This document shows positions 23,598 through 32,945 of a stretch of DNA of 51,151 bases, in pieces. The notes beneath the pieces are model-generated. The model searched no databases, had not been told where the DNA came from, and was given only the letters and a program-made list of their open reading frames with translations. The stretch spans positions 1 to 51,151 of the forward strand of contig CANEZL010000034.1 in the NCBI GenBank assembly GCA_947444195.1, in the 5' to 3' direction. Each line of letters begins with the position of its first letter. Position 1 is the stretch's first letter. Source of the stretch: Methylobacteriaceae bacterium (lineage in GTDB: Bacteria > Pseudomonadota > Alphaproteobacteria > Rhizobiales > Beijerinckiaceae). A program made the position numbers and the translations under genes.

Positions 23598-26500
23598 ATG
23601 ACGGTCCAGGTCTCGCGGCGTGGCCTGCTCAGGGGGGTCGGCAGCGGCCTCGCGGGCGGCACGCTCGGCGCGCTCGGCTTCGGCGGCCTCGAGCCGGCGA
23701 TGGCTGCGGCGGTGCGCCCCTTCAAGCTCGCGCAGATGCGCGAGACCCGCAACACCTGCCCCTACTGCTCGGTGTCCTGCGGCGTGATCCTCTACAGCCT
23801 CGGCGACCGTTCGAAGAACGCGCGCTCGGCGGTGATGCACGTGGAGGGCGATCCCGACCATCCGGTCAACCGCGGCACGCTCTGCCCGAAGGGCTCGGCG
23901 CTCCTCGACTTCATCCAGTCCGAGACCCGTACCAAGTACCCGCTCTACCGCGCCGCGGGCGCCGCGGAGTTCAAGCGCGTCTCCTGGGACTTCGCCCTCG
24001 ACCGGATCGCCCGCCTCCTCAAGGACGACCGCGACAGGAACTTCGTCGCCAAGAACGGCGACCTCACCGTGAACCGCTGGACCACCACCGGCTTCCTCGG
24101 CGCCTCGGCCACCACGAACGAGACGGCCTGGATCACCTACAAGGCCGTCCGAAGCATGGGGGCCCTGGTCTTCGACAACCAAGCCAGGGTTTGACACGGT
24201 CCGTCGGTCGCCAGTTTGGCGCCCTCCTTTGGACGCGGTGCGATGACCAACCTCTGGATGGACATCAAGCACGCGGACGTCATTACCGTGATGGGCGGCA
24301 ACGCCGCCGAAGCGCACCCCTGCGGCTTCAAGTGGGTCGTCGAGGCCAAGGCGCACAACAACGCCAAGCTCATCGTCATCGATCCGCGCTTCACCCGCAC
24401 GGCCTCGGTGGCCGATCTCTACTGCCCGATCCGGCAGGGGACGGACATCGCCTTCCTGTCGGGCGTGGCCAAGTACCTGCTCGACAACGACAAGCTCCAG
24501 CACCGCTACGTCTCGGCCTATTCCAACGCCGGCTACGTGGTGCGTGAGGGCTACGCGTTCGAGGAGGGCCTGTTCGCGGGCTACGACGCGGACAAGCGCG
24601 ACTACGACAAGACCACCTGGGACTACGAGATCGGCCCCGACGGCTACGCCGTCGTCGACGAGACGATGCAGCATCCCCGCTGCGTCATGCAGCTGCTCAA
24701 GCAGCACGTCGCGATCTATACGCCCGAGATGGTCGAGAAGATCTGCGGCTCGCCCAGGGAGACCTTCCTGAAGGTCTGCGAGATGATCGCCACGACGGCC
24801 TCGCCGGAGCGGACGATGACCTCGCTCTACGCGCTCGGCTGGACGCAGCACTCCAAGGGCTCGCAGAACATCCGCGCGATGTGCATCGTGCAGACGCTGC
24901 TCGGCAATATCGGCATGCTCGGCGGCGGCATGAATGCGCTGCGCGGCCACTCCAACATCCAGGGGCTGACCGATATCGGGCTGATGAGCAACCTCATCCC
25001 CGGCTATCTGAACATCCCCATCGAGAAGGAGCCCGATTACGAGAGCTACATCGCCAAGCGGCAGTTCAAGCCGCTGCGCCCGGGACAGACGAGCTACTGG
25101 CAGAACTACAACAAGTTCTTCGTCTCGTTCCAGAAGGCGATGTGGGGCGATCACGCCACCAGGGAGAACGGCTGGGCCTACGACTACCTGCCCAAGCTCG
25201 ACGTGCCGACCTACGACGTCGTGCGCGGCTTCGAGCTGGCCAAGCAGGGCAAGATGACCGGCTACGTCATCCAGGGTTTCAACCCGCTGATGACGTTCCC
25301 GAACCGCACCAAGATGACGGAAGCCTTCTCCAGGCTGAAGTTCGTCGTGGTGATGGATCCGCTCAAGACCGAGACGGCGCGGTTCTGGGAGAACCACGGC
25401 GAGTACAATCCGGTCGAGCCGTCCAAGATCCAGACCGAGGTGTTCGAGCTGCCGACCACCCTCTTCGCCGAGGAGGAGGGCTCGCTCTCGAATTCCAGCC
25501 GCTGGCTGCAATGGCACTGGCAGGCGCAGGAAGCGCCCGGCGAGTGCCGCCCGGACATCGAGATCATGTCCGAGCTGCACCTGCGCATCAAGGCGCTCTA
25601 CGAGAAGGAAGGGGGTGCCTTCCCCGACCCGATCGTGAACCTGAAATGGGACTACGCCATCGCCGAATCGCCGACGGCGGTGGAGCTGGCGCGCGAGCTC
25701 AACGGCTACACGCTCAGCCCCACGCAGGACCTCAGCGGCCAGACGATCCCCGCGGGGCGTCAGGTCGACGGGTTCGCGCAGCTCAAGGACGACGGCTCGA
25801 CCGCGTGCGGCTGCTGGATCTATTCCGGCTGCTACACCGAGAAGGGCAACACCATGGCCCGCCGGGACAACACCGATCCCGGCAACCGCGGCATCGCGCC
25901 GAACTGGGCCTTCGCCTGGCCGGCCAACCGCCGGGTGCTCTACAACCGCGCCTCGTGCGACCCGGAAGGGAAGCCGTGGTCGGAGAAGAAGAAGCTCATC
26001 GAGTGGAACGGCAAGCAGTGGGTCGGCTTCGACGTGCCGGATTATGGGGCCACCGTCGCCCCCGATAAGGGCGTCGGGCCGTTCATCCTGAACCAGGAGG
26101 GCGTCGCCCGCCTGTGGACCCGCGGCCTCATGCGCGACGGGCCCTTCCCGACGCACTACGAGCCGTTCGAGTCGCCGGTGCAGAACGTCGCCTTCCCGAA
26201 GATCAAGGGGGCTCCGGCCGCCCGCATCTTCAAGGGCGATCTGGCCGACCTCGGCACCTCGGAGGAGTTCCCCTACGCGGCGACGAGCTATCGGCTCACG
26301 GAGCACTTCCACCAGTGGACGAAGCACGCGCGGATCAACGCGATCCTCCAGCCGGAGGCCTTCGTGGAGATCGGCGAGGAACTCGCCAAGGAGAAGGGCA
26401 TCGCCAAGGGCGGCTGGGTCCGCGTCTGGTCGAAGCGCGGCTCGATCAAGGCGAAGGCCGTGGTCACCAAGCGCATCAAGCCGCTGATCTGCGACGGGAA

Positions 26501-26678
26501 GAAGGTCCACGTCGTGGGTATCCCGCAGCACTGGGGCTTCATCGGCCTCACGCGGAAGGGATGGCACCCGAACTCGCTCACCCCGGTGGTCGGCGACGCC
26601 AACACCGAGACGCCCGAGTTCAAGGCCTGGCTCGTCAACATCGAGGCGACCACGCCTCCGGCCGATGCCGTGGCCTGA
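23598..26678 (+). CDS. Formate dehydrogenase major (alpha) subunit, selenocysteine-containing
   Basis: 1026 residues if the in-frame TGA at 24192-24194 is read as selenocysteine (U199). The context NQARV-U-HGP, followed by VASLAPSFGRGAMTN, is that of FdnG/FdoG. GGGGAGG lies seven bases before ATG 23598. The twin-arginine signal (SRRGLLRGVG, residues 6-15) implies Tat export to the periplasm. The [4Fe-4S] cysteines are C54, C57, C61 and C96. The rest is the molybdenum or tungsten bis-MGD domain set, ending in an MGD-binding domain with VHVVGIPQHWGFIGLTRKG. The enzyme oxidises formate to CO2 and passes electrons to the beta subunit. An automated call would split it into two ORFs (to 24194, and from 24216). 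Confidence 0.95.
24192..24240 (+). promoter_or_regulatory. Selenocysteine TGA codon and candidate bacterial SECIS hairpin
   Basis: TGA (24192-24194) is followed at once by a foldable segment. CAC pairs with GTG (24195-24197 with 24238-24240), GTCC with GGAC (24199-24202 with 24231-24234), and CGCC with GGCG (24209-24212 with 24218-24221), enclosing an AGTTT loop. Position directly after the UGA, and an apical loop of a few bases, are what SelB needs in bacteria. The fold was done by eye. Confidence 0.75.
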
Positions 26679-26691
26679 GGGAGCATGACAG

Positions 26692-27624
26692 ATGGCTGAC
26701 TACAGCTCCCTCGACATCCGGCAGCGCTCCGCCTCCACGGACCAGCCGCCGGCCATCCGCTCCCACATGGAAGTGGCCAAGCTCATCGACGTGTCGAAGT
26801 GCATCGGCTGCAAGGCCTGCCAATCGGCCTGCGAGGAGTGGAACGACCTGCGCGACGACATCGGCGTGAACACCGGTGTCTACGACAACCCGCACGACCT
26901 CACGCCCAAGACGTGGACCCTGATGCGGTTCACGGAATACGAGAACCCCGAGACCCAGAACCTGGAGTGGCTGATCCGCAAGGACGGCTGCATGCACTGC
27001 ACCGAGCCGGGCTGCCTCAAGGCCTGCCCGTCCCCCGGCGCCATCGTGCAGTACTCCAACGGCATCGTGGACTTCATCGAGGAGAACTGCATCGGCTGCG
27101 GCTACTGCGTGAAGGGCTGCCCCTTCAACATCCCGCGGCTCTCGGAGAAGGACCACAAGGCCTACAAGTGCACCCTCTGCTCGGACCGCGTCGCGGTGGG
27201 TCAGGCCCCGGCCTGCGCCAAGGCGTGCCCGACGGGCTCGATCATGTTCGGCACCAAGCAGGCCATGATCGAGCAGGCGCACGACCGGGTCGAGGACCTC
27301 CAGTCGCGCGGCTTCAAGAACGCCGGCCTCTACGACCCGGCGGGCGTGAGCGGCACGCACGTGATGTACGTGCTGCACCACAACGACAAGCCGAGCCTCT
27401 ATGCGGGCCTGCCGAACGATCCGAAGATCTCGCCGCTGGTCGCCTTCTGGAAGGGCGGCGCCAAGGTCTTCGGCCTCGCCGCGATGGGCTTCGCCGCCGT
27501 CGCCGGCTTCTTCCACTACGTCACCGCCGGCCCCAACGAGGTGGCGCCGGAGGAGGAGGAAGAGGCGGTCGAGCTCGACCACGAGAAGCGTCGGAACGGC
27601 GGGTCCGAGGCCCGGCCGCACTGA
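26692..27624 (+). CDS. Formate dehydrogenase iron-sulfur (beta) subunit
   Basis: 310 residues, starting 13 bp after the alpha subunit stop. Four ferredoxin-type cysteine clusters are visible: [14 protein letters not shown] (37-50), [27 protein letters not shown] and [21 protein letters not shown]. This gives four [4Fe-4S] clusters that conduct electrons from the alpha subunit to the membrane. A single C-terminal membrane helix ([19 protein letters not shown]) anchors it, as in FdnH/FdoH, followed by an acidic tail ([15 protein letters not shown]). Size and order match the FDH-N/O type. Confidence 0.95.
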   Translation: MADYSSLDIRQRSASTDQPPAIRSHMEVAKLIDVSKCIGCKACQSACEEWNDLRDDIGVNTGVYDNPHDLTPKTWTLMRFTEYENPETQNLEWLIRKDGCMHCTEPGCLKACPSPGAIVQYSNGIVDFIEENCIGCGYCVKGCPFNIPRLSEKDHKAYKCTLCSDRVAVGQAPACAKACPTGSIMFGTKQAMIEQAHDRVEDLQSRGFKNAGLYDPAGVSGTHVMYVLHHNDKPSLYAGLPNDPKISPLVAFWKGGAKVFGLAAMGFAAVAGFFHYVTAGPNEVAPEEEEEAVELDHEKRRNGGSEARPH

Positions 27625-27711
27625 CCAGACGGTGCCGGGCGGCCCAGCCCGGCACCGCCCTCACACCCCGTGAAACGCCCTCCGGCGCAACGTCCTGTCA
27701 GAGCGGATGCG

Positions 27712-28434
27712 ATGACGATCCAAACCGACATCCGGGACGGCGAGTCCCGCCCCTTGCGTGAAGTCCGCACCGAGGCGCCCGAGGTGCTCTACGTGCCGCG
27801 CTATACCGGGCTGCAGCGGGTGAACCACTGGATCACCGCGATCCTGTTCACGCTGCTCACCCTGTCGGGCCTGGCGATGTTCACGCCGTTCCTGAACTTC
27901 CTCACCGGCCTGTTCGGCGGCGGCCAGGCCACCCGTGCCGTGCATCCCTGGCTCGGCGTCGCGCTGGTGGTCAGCTTCACGCTGCTGTTCGTCCGCTTCT
28001 GGAAGCTCAACATTCCCAACAGGGACGACGTGGAGTGGTCGAAGCGCATCGGCGACGTGGTGACGAACCGCGAGGACCGGCTGCCCGAACTCGGCAAGTA
28101 CAATGCCGGCCAGAAGGCGGTGTTCTGGGGCCAGACCTTCCTCATCCTGGTGATGTTCGTCACCGGCTTGGCGATCTGGCACCAGTATTTCGCCGGCTGG
28201 ACGAGCATCGAGACCCAGCGCTGGGCGCTGCTCGCCCATTCCCTCGCGGCGGTGATCGCCATCGCCATCATCGTCGTGCACATCTATGCCGGCATCTGGG
28301 TCCGCGGCACCGGCCGCGCCATGGTGCGGGGCACGGTGACGGGCGGCTGGGCCTACCGGCACCACCGCAAGTGGTTCCGCCAGCTCGCCGGCGGCAAGAT
28401 CGCGCGCGGCCCCGCCGACAAGCGCGGATCGTAA
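27712..28434 (+). CDS. Formate dehydrogenase cytochrome b556 (gamma) subunit
   Basis: 240 residues from ATG 27712; an in-frame GTG at 27670 would add 14 residues. Four membrane helices are visible (ITAILFTLLTLSGLAMFTPF; HPWLGVALVVSFTLLFVRFW; FWGQTFLILVMFVTGLAIWH; LLAHSLAAVIAIAIIVVHIY). Haem-ligand histidines are expected in NHW (after LQRV), HPW, AHS and VHIY. This subunit passes electrons from the beta subunit to quinone at the inner membrane. The C-terminal GTVTGGWAYRHHRKWF segment is typical of FdoI/FdnI. It lies 87 bp after the beta subunit and one base before fdhE. Confidence 0.93.
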   Translation: MTIQTDIRDGESRPLREVRTEAPEVLYVPRYTGLQRVNHWITAILFTLLTLSGLAMFTPFLNFLTGLFGGGQATRAVHPWLGVALVVSFTLLFVRFWKLNIPNRDDVEWSKRIGDVVTNREDRLPELGKYNAGQKAVFWGQTFLILVMFVTGLAIWHQYFAGWTSIETQRWALLAHSLAAVIAIAIIVVHIYAGIWVRGTGRAMVRGTVTGGWAYRHHRKWFRQLAGGKIARGPADKRGS

Positions 28435-28435
28435 G

Positions 28436-29416
28436 GTGGTTCGTTTCTTCAAGCGTGACGCCGCATCGAAAGGTGCGGTGCGGACGGACGCGGACGCACC
28501 GGCGCGGAAGCCCCGGGAGCTGAAGCCCGAGCCGGAGCGCATCGGCATCGCCGGCTCGGTGCCCTTCGTGCGCCTGCCGGAGCCCGCGACCCTGTTCGCC
28601 AAGCGCGCCGAGCGGCTGCGCACGCTGGCGCCGGACCATCCGCTGGGGGGCTACCTCGCCTTCCTGGCGCAGATCGCCGAGGCCCAGGCCGCCGTCCAGG
28701 CGGAGCGGCCGCCGGTCTCGACCGCGCCGGAGCCCGCGCCCGACCTCGCCCTGCGGACCGAGCACGGCATGCCGCCCCTGTCGCGGCACGGCCTCGACGG
28801 CGTGTTCCCGGAGGTGCTCGCGGCGCTCCTCGCCCGGCTCGATCTCGGCACCGCGCCGGAGCCGGCCCGCCGCGCCCTCGACACCCTGCGCAGGGCCGCG
28901 CCGGAGGACCGCCTCGACCTCGCGGTCCAGGTCTTCGAGGGCGCGATCCCCGTCGAGCGCGTGGCCGAGAGCGTGTACGTGGCGGCCGCGCTCCAGATCT
29001 GCCTCGCCGAGCAGGCGGCCGGCCTCGACACGAAGGCGCTGAAGCCCATCGCCGACGGCGTCTGCCCGTGCTGCGGCGGCGCGCCCACCGCCAGCCTCGT
29101 CGTCGGCTGGACGCCCGCGGACAAGGCGCGCTACCTCGCCTGCACCCTGTGCGGCACCCAGTGGAACCACGTCCGCATCCGCTGCACCGCCTGCGGCTCC
29201 GGCGAGGGCGTGAGCTATTACGGGCTCGACGAGGTCTCGGGCGACATCCAGGTCGAGACCTGCACGACCTGCCACAGCTACATCAAGCACCTGCACCAGC
29301 ACCGGGATCCGGCCCTCGACCCGGTGGCGGACGACATCGCCTCCTACGGCCTCGACCTGAAGATCGCCGAGGACGGGTTCCGCAAGGCCGGCCTCAACCT
29401 CATGATGGTCGGATAG
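28436..29416 (+). CDS. fdhE: Formate dehydrogenase accessory protein FdhE
   Basis: 326 residues from GTG 28436, one base after the gamma subunit stop. FdhE is a cytoplasmic rubredoxin-like iron-binding protein needed for activity of respiratory formate dehydrogenases. The C-terminal half carries the expected CxxC-type pairs: CPCCGG (C210, C212, C213), CTLCGTQW (C236, C239), CTACGS (C250, C253) and CTTCHSYIKHL (C276, C279). The N-terminal helical half is the substrate-interaction part. Its place at the end of the operon agrees with a maturation role. FdhD, the sulfurtransferase partner, is not in the window. Confidence 0.93.
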   Translation: MVRFFKRDAASKGAVRTDADAPARKPRELKPEPERIGIAGSVPFVRLPEPATLFAKRAERLRTLAPDHPLGGYLAFLAQIAEAQAAVQAERPPVSTAPEPAPDLALRTEHGMPPLSRHGLDGVFPEVLAALLARLDLGTAPEPARRALDTLRRAAPEDRLDLAVQVFEGAIPVERVAESVYVAAALQICLAEQAAGLDTKALKPIADGVCPCCGGAPTASLVVGWTPADKARYLACTLCGTQWNHVRIRCTACGSGEGVSYYGLDEVSGDIQVETCTTCHSYIKHLHQHRDPALDPVADDIASYGLDLKIAEDGFRKAGLNLMMVG

Positions 29417-29454
29417 GCCTCCGGCCTTCGAGGCGCGGCGGAAGCGGTGGTCTC

Positions 29455-29492
29455 GGGCCATCGTCCCGGATCCGATATCCGGAACGATGCCC
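29455..29492. terminator. Stem-loop after fdhE (module C), possible transcript end
   Basis: GGGCCATCGTCCCGGAT and ATCCGGAACGATGCCC form an imperfect ~16-bp stem around CCGAT. The same palindrome type occurs at 21251-21293. No T tract follows, so terminator function is a guess. It lies between the converging fdhE and lipoprotein genes. Confidence 0.4.
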
Positions 29493-29520
29493 CCGCGCGT
29501 GCGGGCGCCCCCGCCCGGCC

Positions 29521-29859
29521 TTACGGGTAGCCGTAGCGCTTCTTGGCGGCGGCGAGCAGGCCGAAGGCCTCCTGATCGCGGCCCGCCGCGCAGGCCGAGG
29601 CGGCGCGGGCGAGGTCGGCGCCGAAACGGTCGCCCACCGGCTTGTTGAGGTTGCCCGTGGCGACGTCGCTGTCGACCACGGCCTGGGTACGGGCGACGGC
29701 CGGGCCGCAGCCCGTGCCCTGCGGCGGGGCGATGGGAGCGGGCGGGGGAGCCGCCGCAACGGCCGGCGGCGCGGCCGCCTTCTGCTGGCAGGCAGCGAGG
29801 CCCGCGGCGGCGAGACAGGCGAGCGTGAGGCGGACGGCGAACTTCGACACGGACAACAT
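29521..29859 (-). CDS. Small lipoprotein, function unknown
   Basis: 112 residues from ATG 29859. GAGGG abuts that ATG too closely, and a GTG at codon 4 (29850) would have better spacing. The lipoprotein signal ends LACLAAAGLAAC, with the acylated cysteine in an AAC lipobox. The mature part has an Ala/Pro-rich linker and a small domain with two further cysteines (GTGCGPAV and ASACAAG) ending KKRYGYP. I recognise no family. It converges with fdhE. Confidence 0.75.
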   Translation of the reverse strand: MLSVSKFAVRLTLACLAAAGLAACQQKAAAPPAVAAAPPPAPIAPPQGTGCGPAVARTQAVVDSDVATGNLNKPVGDRFGADLARAASACAAGRDQEAFGLLAAAKKRYGYP

Positions 29860-29966
29860 CCCTCGAACGGCGCCGCGCGGCGCCGCCGAGGTTGTGGGCG
29901 GCGGGCGCCGGCCGGTCAACCGTCGCAGTGCCGGCATCGCGGATGCGTCGGAGGCGGGTCTCCGGC

Positions 29967-30079
29967 CTCGCCCATCGTCTCCTTTCGAGAGCCGGCGGCT
30001 CCCCCTCGGGACGACGCTCCATCTCTTCGCGGTCGCACGATGCGGAAAACCGGATTCCACTTTTCCGCATCGTGCTCTA
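29967..30079 (-). repeat. Family A core plus module E, minus orientation
   Basis: On the minus strand, TAGAGCACGATGCGGAAAAG begins at 30079, followed by TGGAATCCGGTTTTCCGC, ATCGTGCGACC, and module E (GTCGTCCCGAGGGGGAGCC, GCCGGCTCTCG). The first TAG is the stop codon of rlmE. Confidence 0.8.
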
Positions 30080-30811
30080 GATTTCGCCGTCCTCGTCGGC
30101 CGCGCCGCCCGGCCCGGTCGGGCCGCGGTATCCGGTGGCCAGCACGTAGAGCTCGCTCGAATCGGCCCGGCTCGCCGGCGGCTTGATGTGGCGGACCAGG
30201 GTGAAATCCCGCTTCAGGTCGTTGAGCAGGCCGCCCTCCGTGCCGCCCTGCAGCACCTTGGCGAGATAGGCGCCGCCGGGTCCGAGCACGGCGCGGGCGA
30301 AGTCCGCCGCGGTCTCGGCGAGGCCGATGATGCGCAGGTGGTCGGTCTTCTTGTGGCCGGTGGCGTTGGCGGCCATGTCGGACATCACGAGATCGGCCGG
30401 GCCGCCGAGCATCTCGGTGAGCAGGCGCGGCGCTTCGGGATCGAGGAAGTCGAGGGTGATGAAGTCCACCCCCGCCATCGGCTCGATTTCGAGGAGGTCG
30501 ATGCCGACGACGCGGCCCGCCGGCCCCACCGCCCGGGCGGCGACCTGCGACCAGCCGCCGGGCGCGGCTCCCAGATCCACCACGCGCTGGCCGGGCTTCA
30601 GGAGCTTGAAGCGCTCGTCGATCTCCAGGAGCTTGTAGGCCGCGCGCGAGCGGTAGCCCTCCCGCTTGGCCCGGGCCACGTAGGGGTCGTTGAGCTGCCG
30701 CTCCAGCCAGCGCTTCTGCGAGACGGTGCGCCCGCGCGCCGTCTTCACCCGCTGCTTGAGATCCCCCCGGACGCCGCCCGTGGAGCCGGTTCCGCCGCGC
30801 CGGTCGCTCAC
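30077..30811 (-). CDS. rlmE: 23S rRNA (uridine2552-2'-O)-methyltransferase RlmE (FtsJ)
   Basis: 244 residues from GTG 30811, overlapping the ppx/gppA stop by 4 bp (GTGA). The family core is complete: [20 protein letters not shown] and [20 protein letters not shown] at the RNA-binding end, the SAM motif [15 protein letters not shown], the catalytic Asp in [18 protein letters not shown], and the catalytic Lys in YLAKVLQGG. The final [20 protein letters not shown] is also typical. It methylates U2552 in the A-loop of 23S rRNA, a late step in 50S assembly. A charged ~30-residue N-terminal extension is common in alphaproteobacteria. The stop is in a repeat end. Confidence 0.95.
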   Translation of the reverse strand: MSDRRGGTGSTGGVRGDLKQRVKTARGRTVSQKRWLERQLNDPYVARAKREGYRSRAAYKLLEIDERFKLLKPGQRVVDLGAAPGGWSQVAARAVGPAGRVVGIDLLEIEPMAGVDFITLDFLDPEAPRLLTEMLGGPADLVMSDMAANATGHKKTDHLRIIGLAETAADFARAVLGPGGAYLAKVLQGGTEGGLLNDLKRDFTLVRHIKPPASRADSSELYVLATGYRGPTGPGGAADEDGEI

Positions 30812-31884
30812 CGCCAGATCCCGCGGCGCCAGACGCCGTCCTCGCGCATCATGTTCATCAGAAGGCCCTCGCGCAGGCCGCGATCGGCGATGCGCAGACG
30901 GTCGGAGGGGAAGGCCCGGCGGATCGCCTCCAGGATGGCGCAGCCGGCGAGGACGAGGTCGGCCCGGTCGCGGCCGATGCAGGGGTTGTCGGCGCGCTGC
31001 TCCAGGCGGGTGTCGAGGAGGTCCTCGATCGCCGCGCCGACCTCCGCGTCGCTCATCCAGAGCCCGTCGACCCGGCGGCGCTCGTAGCGCACCAGGCGCA
31101 GATGCATCGCCGCGATGGTGGTGACGGTGCCCGAGGTGCCGAGCAGGTGGAAATGCGGGGCGGTGGCGGCGGGGGCCGCGCGCAGGGCGAAGGCGGAGAG
31201 CAGGTCCACCACCTCCTCCACCATGCCCTCGAAGCCGAGGCGCGTGACCTCGGCGCCCCCGTGGCGCTCGGCCAGGGTGACCACGCCGACGGGCAGGGAA
31301 TCCCAGGCCCGGATCCGCCGCGTCGGATCGGCGGAGGGGTTGGCCGCGGCCCCGTCGAGCCAAGCGATCTCGGTGGAGCCGCCGCCGATGTCGAAGATCA
31401 CCACCGACTCGGCGCGGGGATCGGCCAGCGCCGCGCAGCCCGTCACCGCGAGATAGGCCTCGGTCTGCCGGTCGACGATCTCGAGGTCGAGGCCGACCTC
31501 GTCGCGCACCCGCTCCACGAAGGCCGCCCCGTTCACCGCGAGGCGGCAGGCCTCGGTGGCGATGATCTTGGCCCGGCGCACGCCGCGCGCCTGCATCTTG
31601 CCCCGGCAGACCTTCAGGGCCTCCACGGTGCGCTCGATCGCCGGCTCGCTCAGGCGGTCCGAACTGCCGAGCCCCTCGCCGAGGCGCACGATGCGCGAGA
31701 AGGCGTCGACCACCCGGAAGCCGCCGCCGGTGGGCTCGGCGATCAGCAGGCGGCAATTGTTGGTGCCAAGATCGAGGGCGGCGTAGACGCTGCGCCGCCC
31801 GTCGCGTCCCGTGTCGCGATCCCTCACGGCCCCGATGCCGGCTGCGGGGCGGGCCGGCGCGGCAGCGGCGCTCTCGTCCCTCAT
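30808..31884 (-). CDS. Exopolyphosphatase / guanosine pentaphosphatase (Ppx/GppA family)
   Basis: 358 residues from ATG 31884. It has the actin-like ATPase-superfamily fold: phosphate-1 motif [18 protein letters not shown] (34-51), phosphate-2 motif [18 protein letters not shown], and [17 protein letters not shown] further on. The C-terminal segment [15 protein letters not shown] is the family signature. Members hydrolyse inorganic polyphosphate and/or pppGpp. At ~360 residues, without the C-terminal HD-like half of E. coli Ppx, it is the short type common in alphaproteobacteria. It forms a two-gene unit with rlmE. Confidence 0.92.
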   Translation of the reverse strand: MRDESAAAAPARPAAGIGAVRDRDTGRDGRRSVYAALDLGTNNCRLLIAEPTGGGFRVVDAFSRIVRLGEGLGSSDRLSEPAIERTVEALKVCRGKMQARGVRRAKIIATEACRLAVNGAAFVERVRDEVGLDLEIVDRQTEAYLAVTGCAALADPRAESVVIFDIGGGSTEIAWLDGAAANPSADPTRRIRAWDSLPVGVVTLAERHGGAEVTRLGFEGMVEEVVDLLSAFALRAAPAATAPHFHLLGTSGTVTTIAAMHLRLVRYERRRVDGLWMSDAEVGAAIEDLLDTRLEQRADNPCIGRDRADLVLAGCAILEAIRRAFPSDRLRIADRGLREGLLMNMMREDGVWRRGIWR

Positions 31885-32060
31885 CGGCGCTTTCGAACTC
31901 TCTCGACACACGAGGGCCACGGCAACGGGCCGGCCAACATCCTGGGTTGAAACTACAGGGTCGGCCACGAACTGCAATCGTCAGATCACGCGACGTCCCC
32001 TGCCCGGTGCGAGCTGCCCCGCCAGGCGCGGCGGCCCCGGCCTTCGGGGAACCGCCCTCT

Positions 32061-32169
32061 CATACCAGATCCGGTCGATCCCTTCGGGATGGCGGATCCG
32101 GGCTCCGCTCAGGCGCCGCGCGGGCTCGGCCGATACGGCCCCCGCTTCGATCGAGCGGGGAGCGTATCA
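32061..32169 (-). repeat. Family B palindromic repeat, copy 2
   Basis: On the minus strand it reads TGATACGCTCCCCGCTCGAT ... CGGATCTGGTATGAG, the full-length element. Stem 1 is weak here because the second arm reads AAGCGGGGGCCGTATC. The first TGA is the stop codon of the receiver-domain gene. It separates that gene from ppx/gppA. Confidence 0.85.
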
Positions 32170-32640
32170 GGCGACCGCCTTGGCGAGGCTCGCCGCGCGG
32201 GGCGTCGGGCGCAGCAGGCTCTTCACCTGGCTGTAGGGGCGGGGCCGGTTGATCACCTCGTCGAGGCGCGACCACAGGGTCTTGGGCGAGAACGGCTTGG
32301 CGATGATCTCGTTGACGCCCAGCGAGATCGCCCGGTCCACCACGTTGCGGCGGGGCTGGGCGAGCATCAGGATGATCGGGATCGTCGGGCAGGGCGAGGT
32401 CGAGGGCGTGCGGGCGAGGCGGATGAACTCCTCGCCGGACAGGATGGCGAGGTCCCAGTCGATGATGCTGATGTCGGGCTTGCTCTCGGCGAGCACGCCC
32501 AGCGCCTCGGCGCCGTCCGGCGCCTCGAGCACCCGCTTGATGCCCACCCGCATGAGCATGTCGCGCACGATTCGTCGGATGTAGAGGCTCTCGTCGACGA
32601 CGAGGGCCGACAGGTCCGGGAAGGTGGGTGTGGCGATCAT
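32167..32640 (-). CDS. Stand-alone receiver-domain (CheY-like) response regulator
   Basis: 157 residues from ATG 32640; an in-frame ATG at 32670 would add ten residues. It is a single REC domain: acidic pair D16-E17 (LVVDESLYIRRIV), phospho-acceptor D61 (ISIIDWDLAILSG), and conserved lysine K115 (EIIAKPFSP). The switch Thr/Ser expected after strand 4 is not in place (PIILMLAQPRR). After the domain come ~35 residues with no output domain (RPRPYSQVKSLLRPTPR). No histidine kinase is nearby. Single-domain regulators like this act in chemotaxis-like or stress phosphorelays; which one is unknown. The stop is in a family B repeat. Confidence 0.88.
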   Translation of the reverse strand: MIATPTFPDLSALVVDESLYIRRIVRDMLMRVGIKRVLEAPDGAEALGVLAESKPDISIIDWDLAILSGEEFIRLARTPSTSPCPTIPIILMLAQPRRNVVDRAISLGVNEIIAKPFSPKTLWSRLDEVINRPRPYSQVKSLLRPTPRAASLAKAVA

Positions 32641-32945
32641 CGGCTCGGGCGGTCCGGCGGGCGGCAGCATCCTAGCAGGCGGGATTCTTCCAGTTCGCTA
32701 ACGGGATCCGTAAGTTCGGAATGCTCTTGAGCCGGCGTCGCGGGGCTGACGGGAACGAAAATTTAATCGCGTCGTGCCCGTGCCGCCACAAGGACCTTGC
32801 GGTCAGGCCGAGATTGCGTCAGGACTGAGGCGTTATTCTTGGTTACCGCGACCGGGAGTGATGAGAGTGCGGAGCGTGGGCAGGCCCGAGATGGCGCGCA
32901 CGCGGTATTCGAGACTGGGCGGCGGACGGTTTTTGCGAGCTTTCG

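Noticed and set aside
23598..24194. Formate dehydrogenase alpha as a truncated pseudogene
   Set aside because: The TGA falls exactly at the family's selenocysteine position and the frame continues intact for 2.5 kb.
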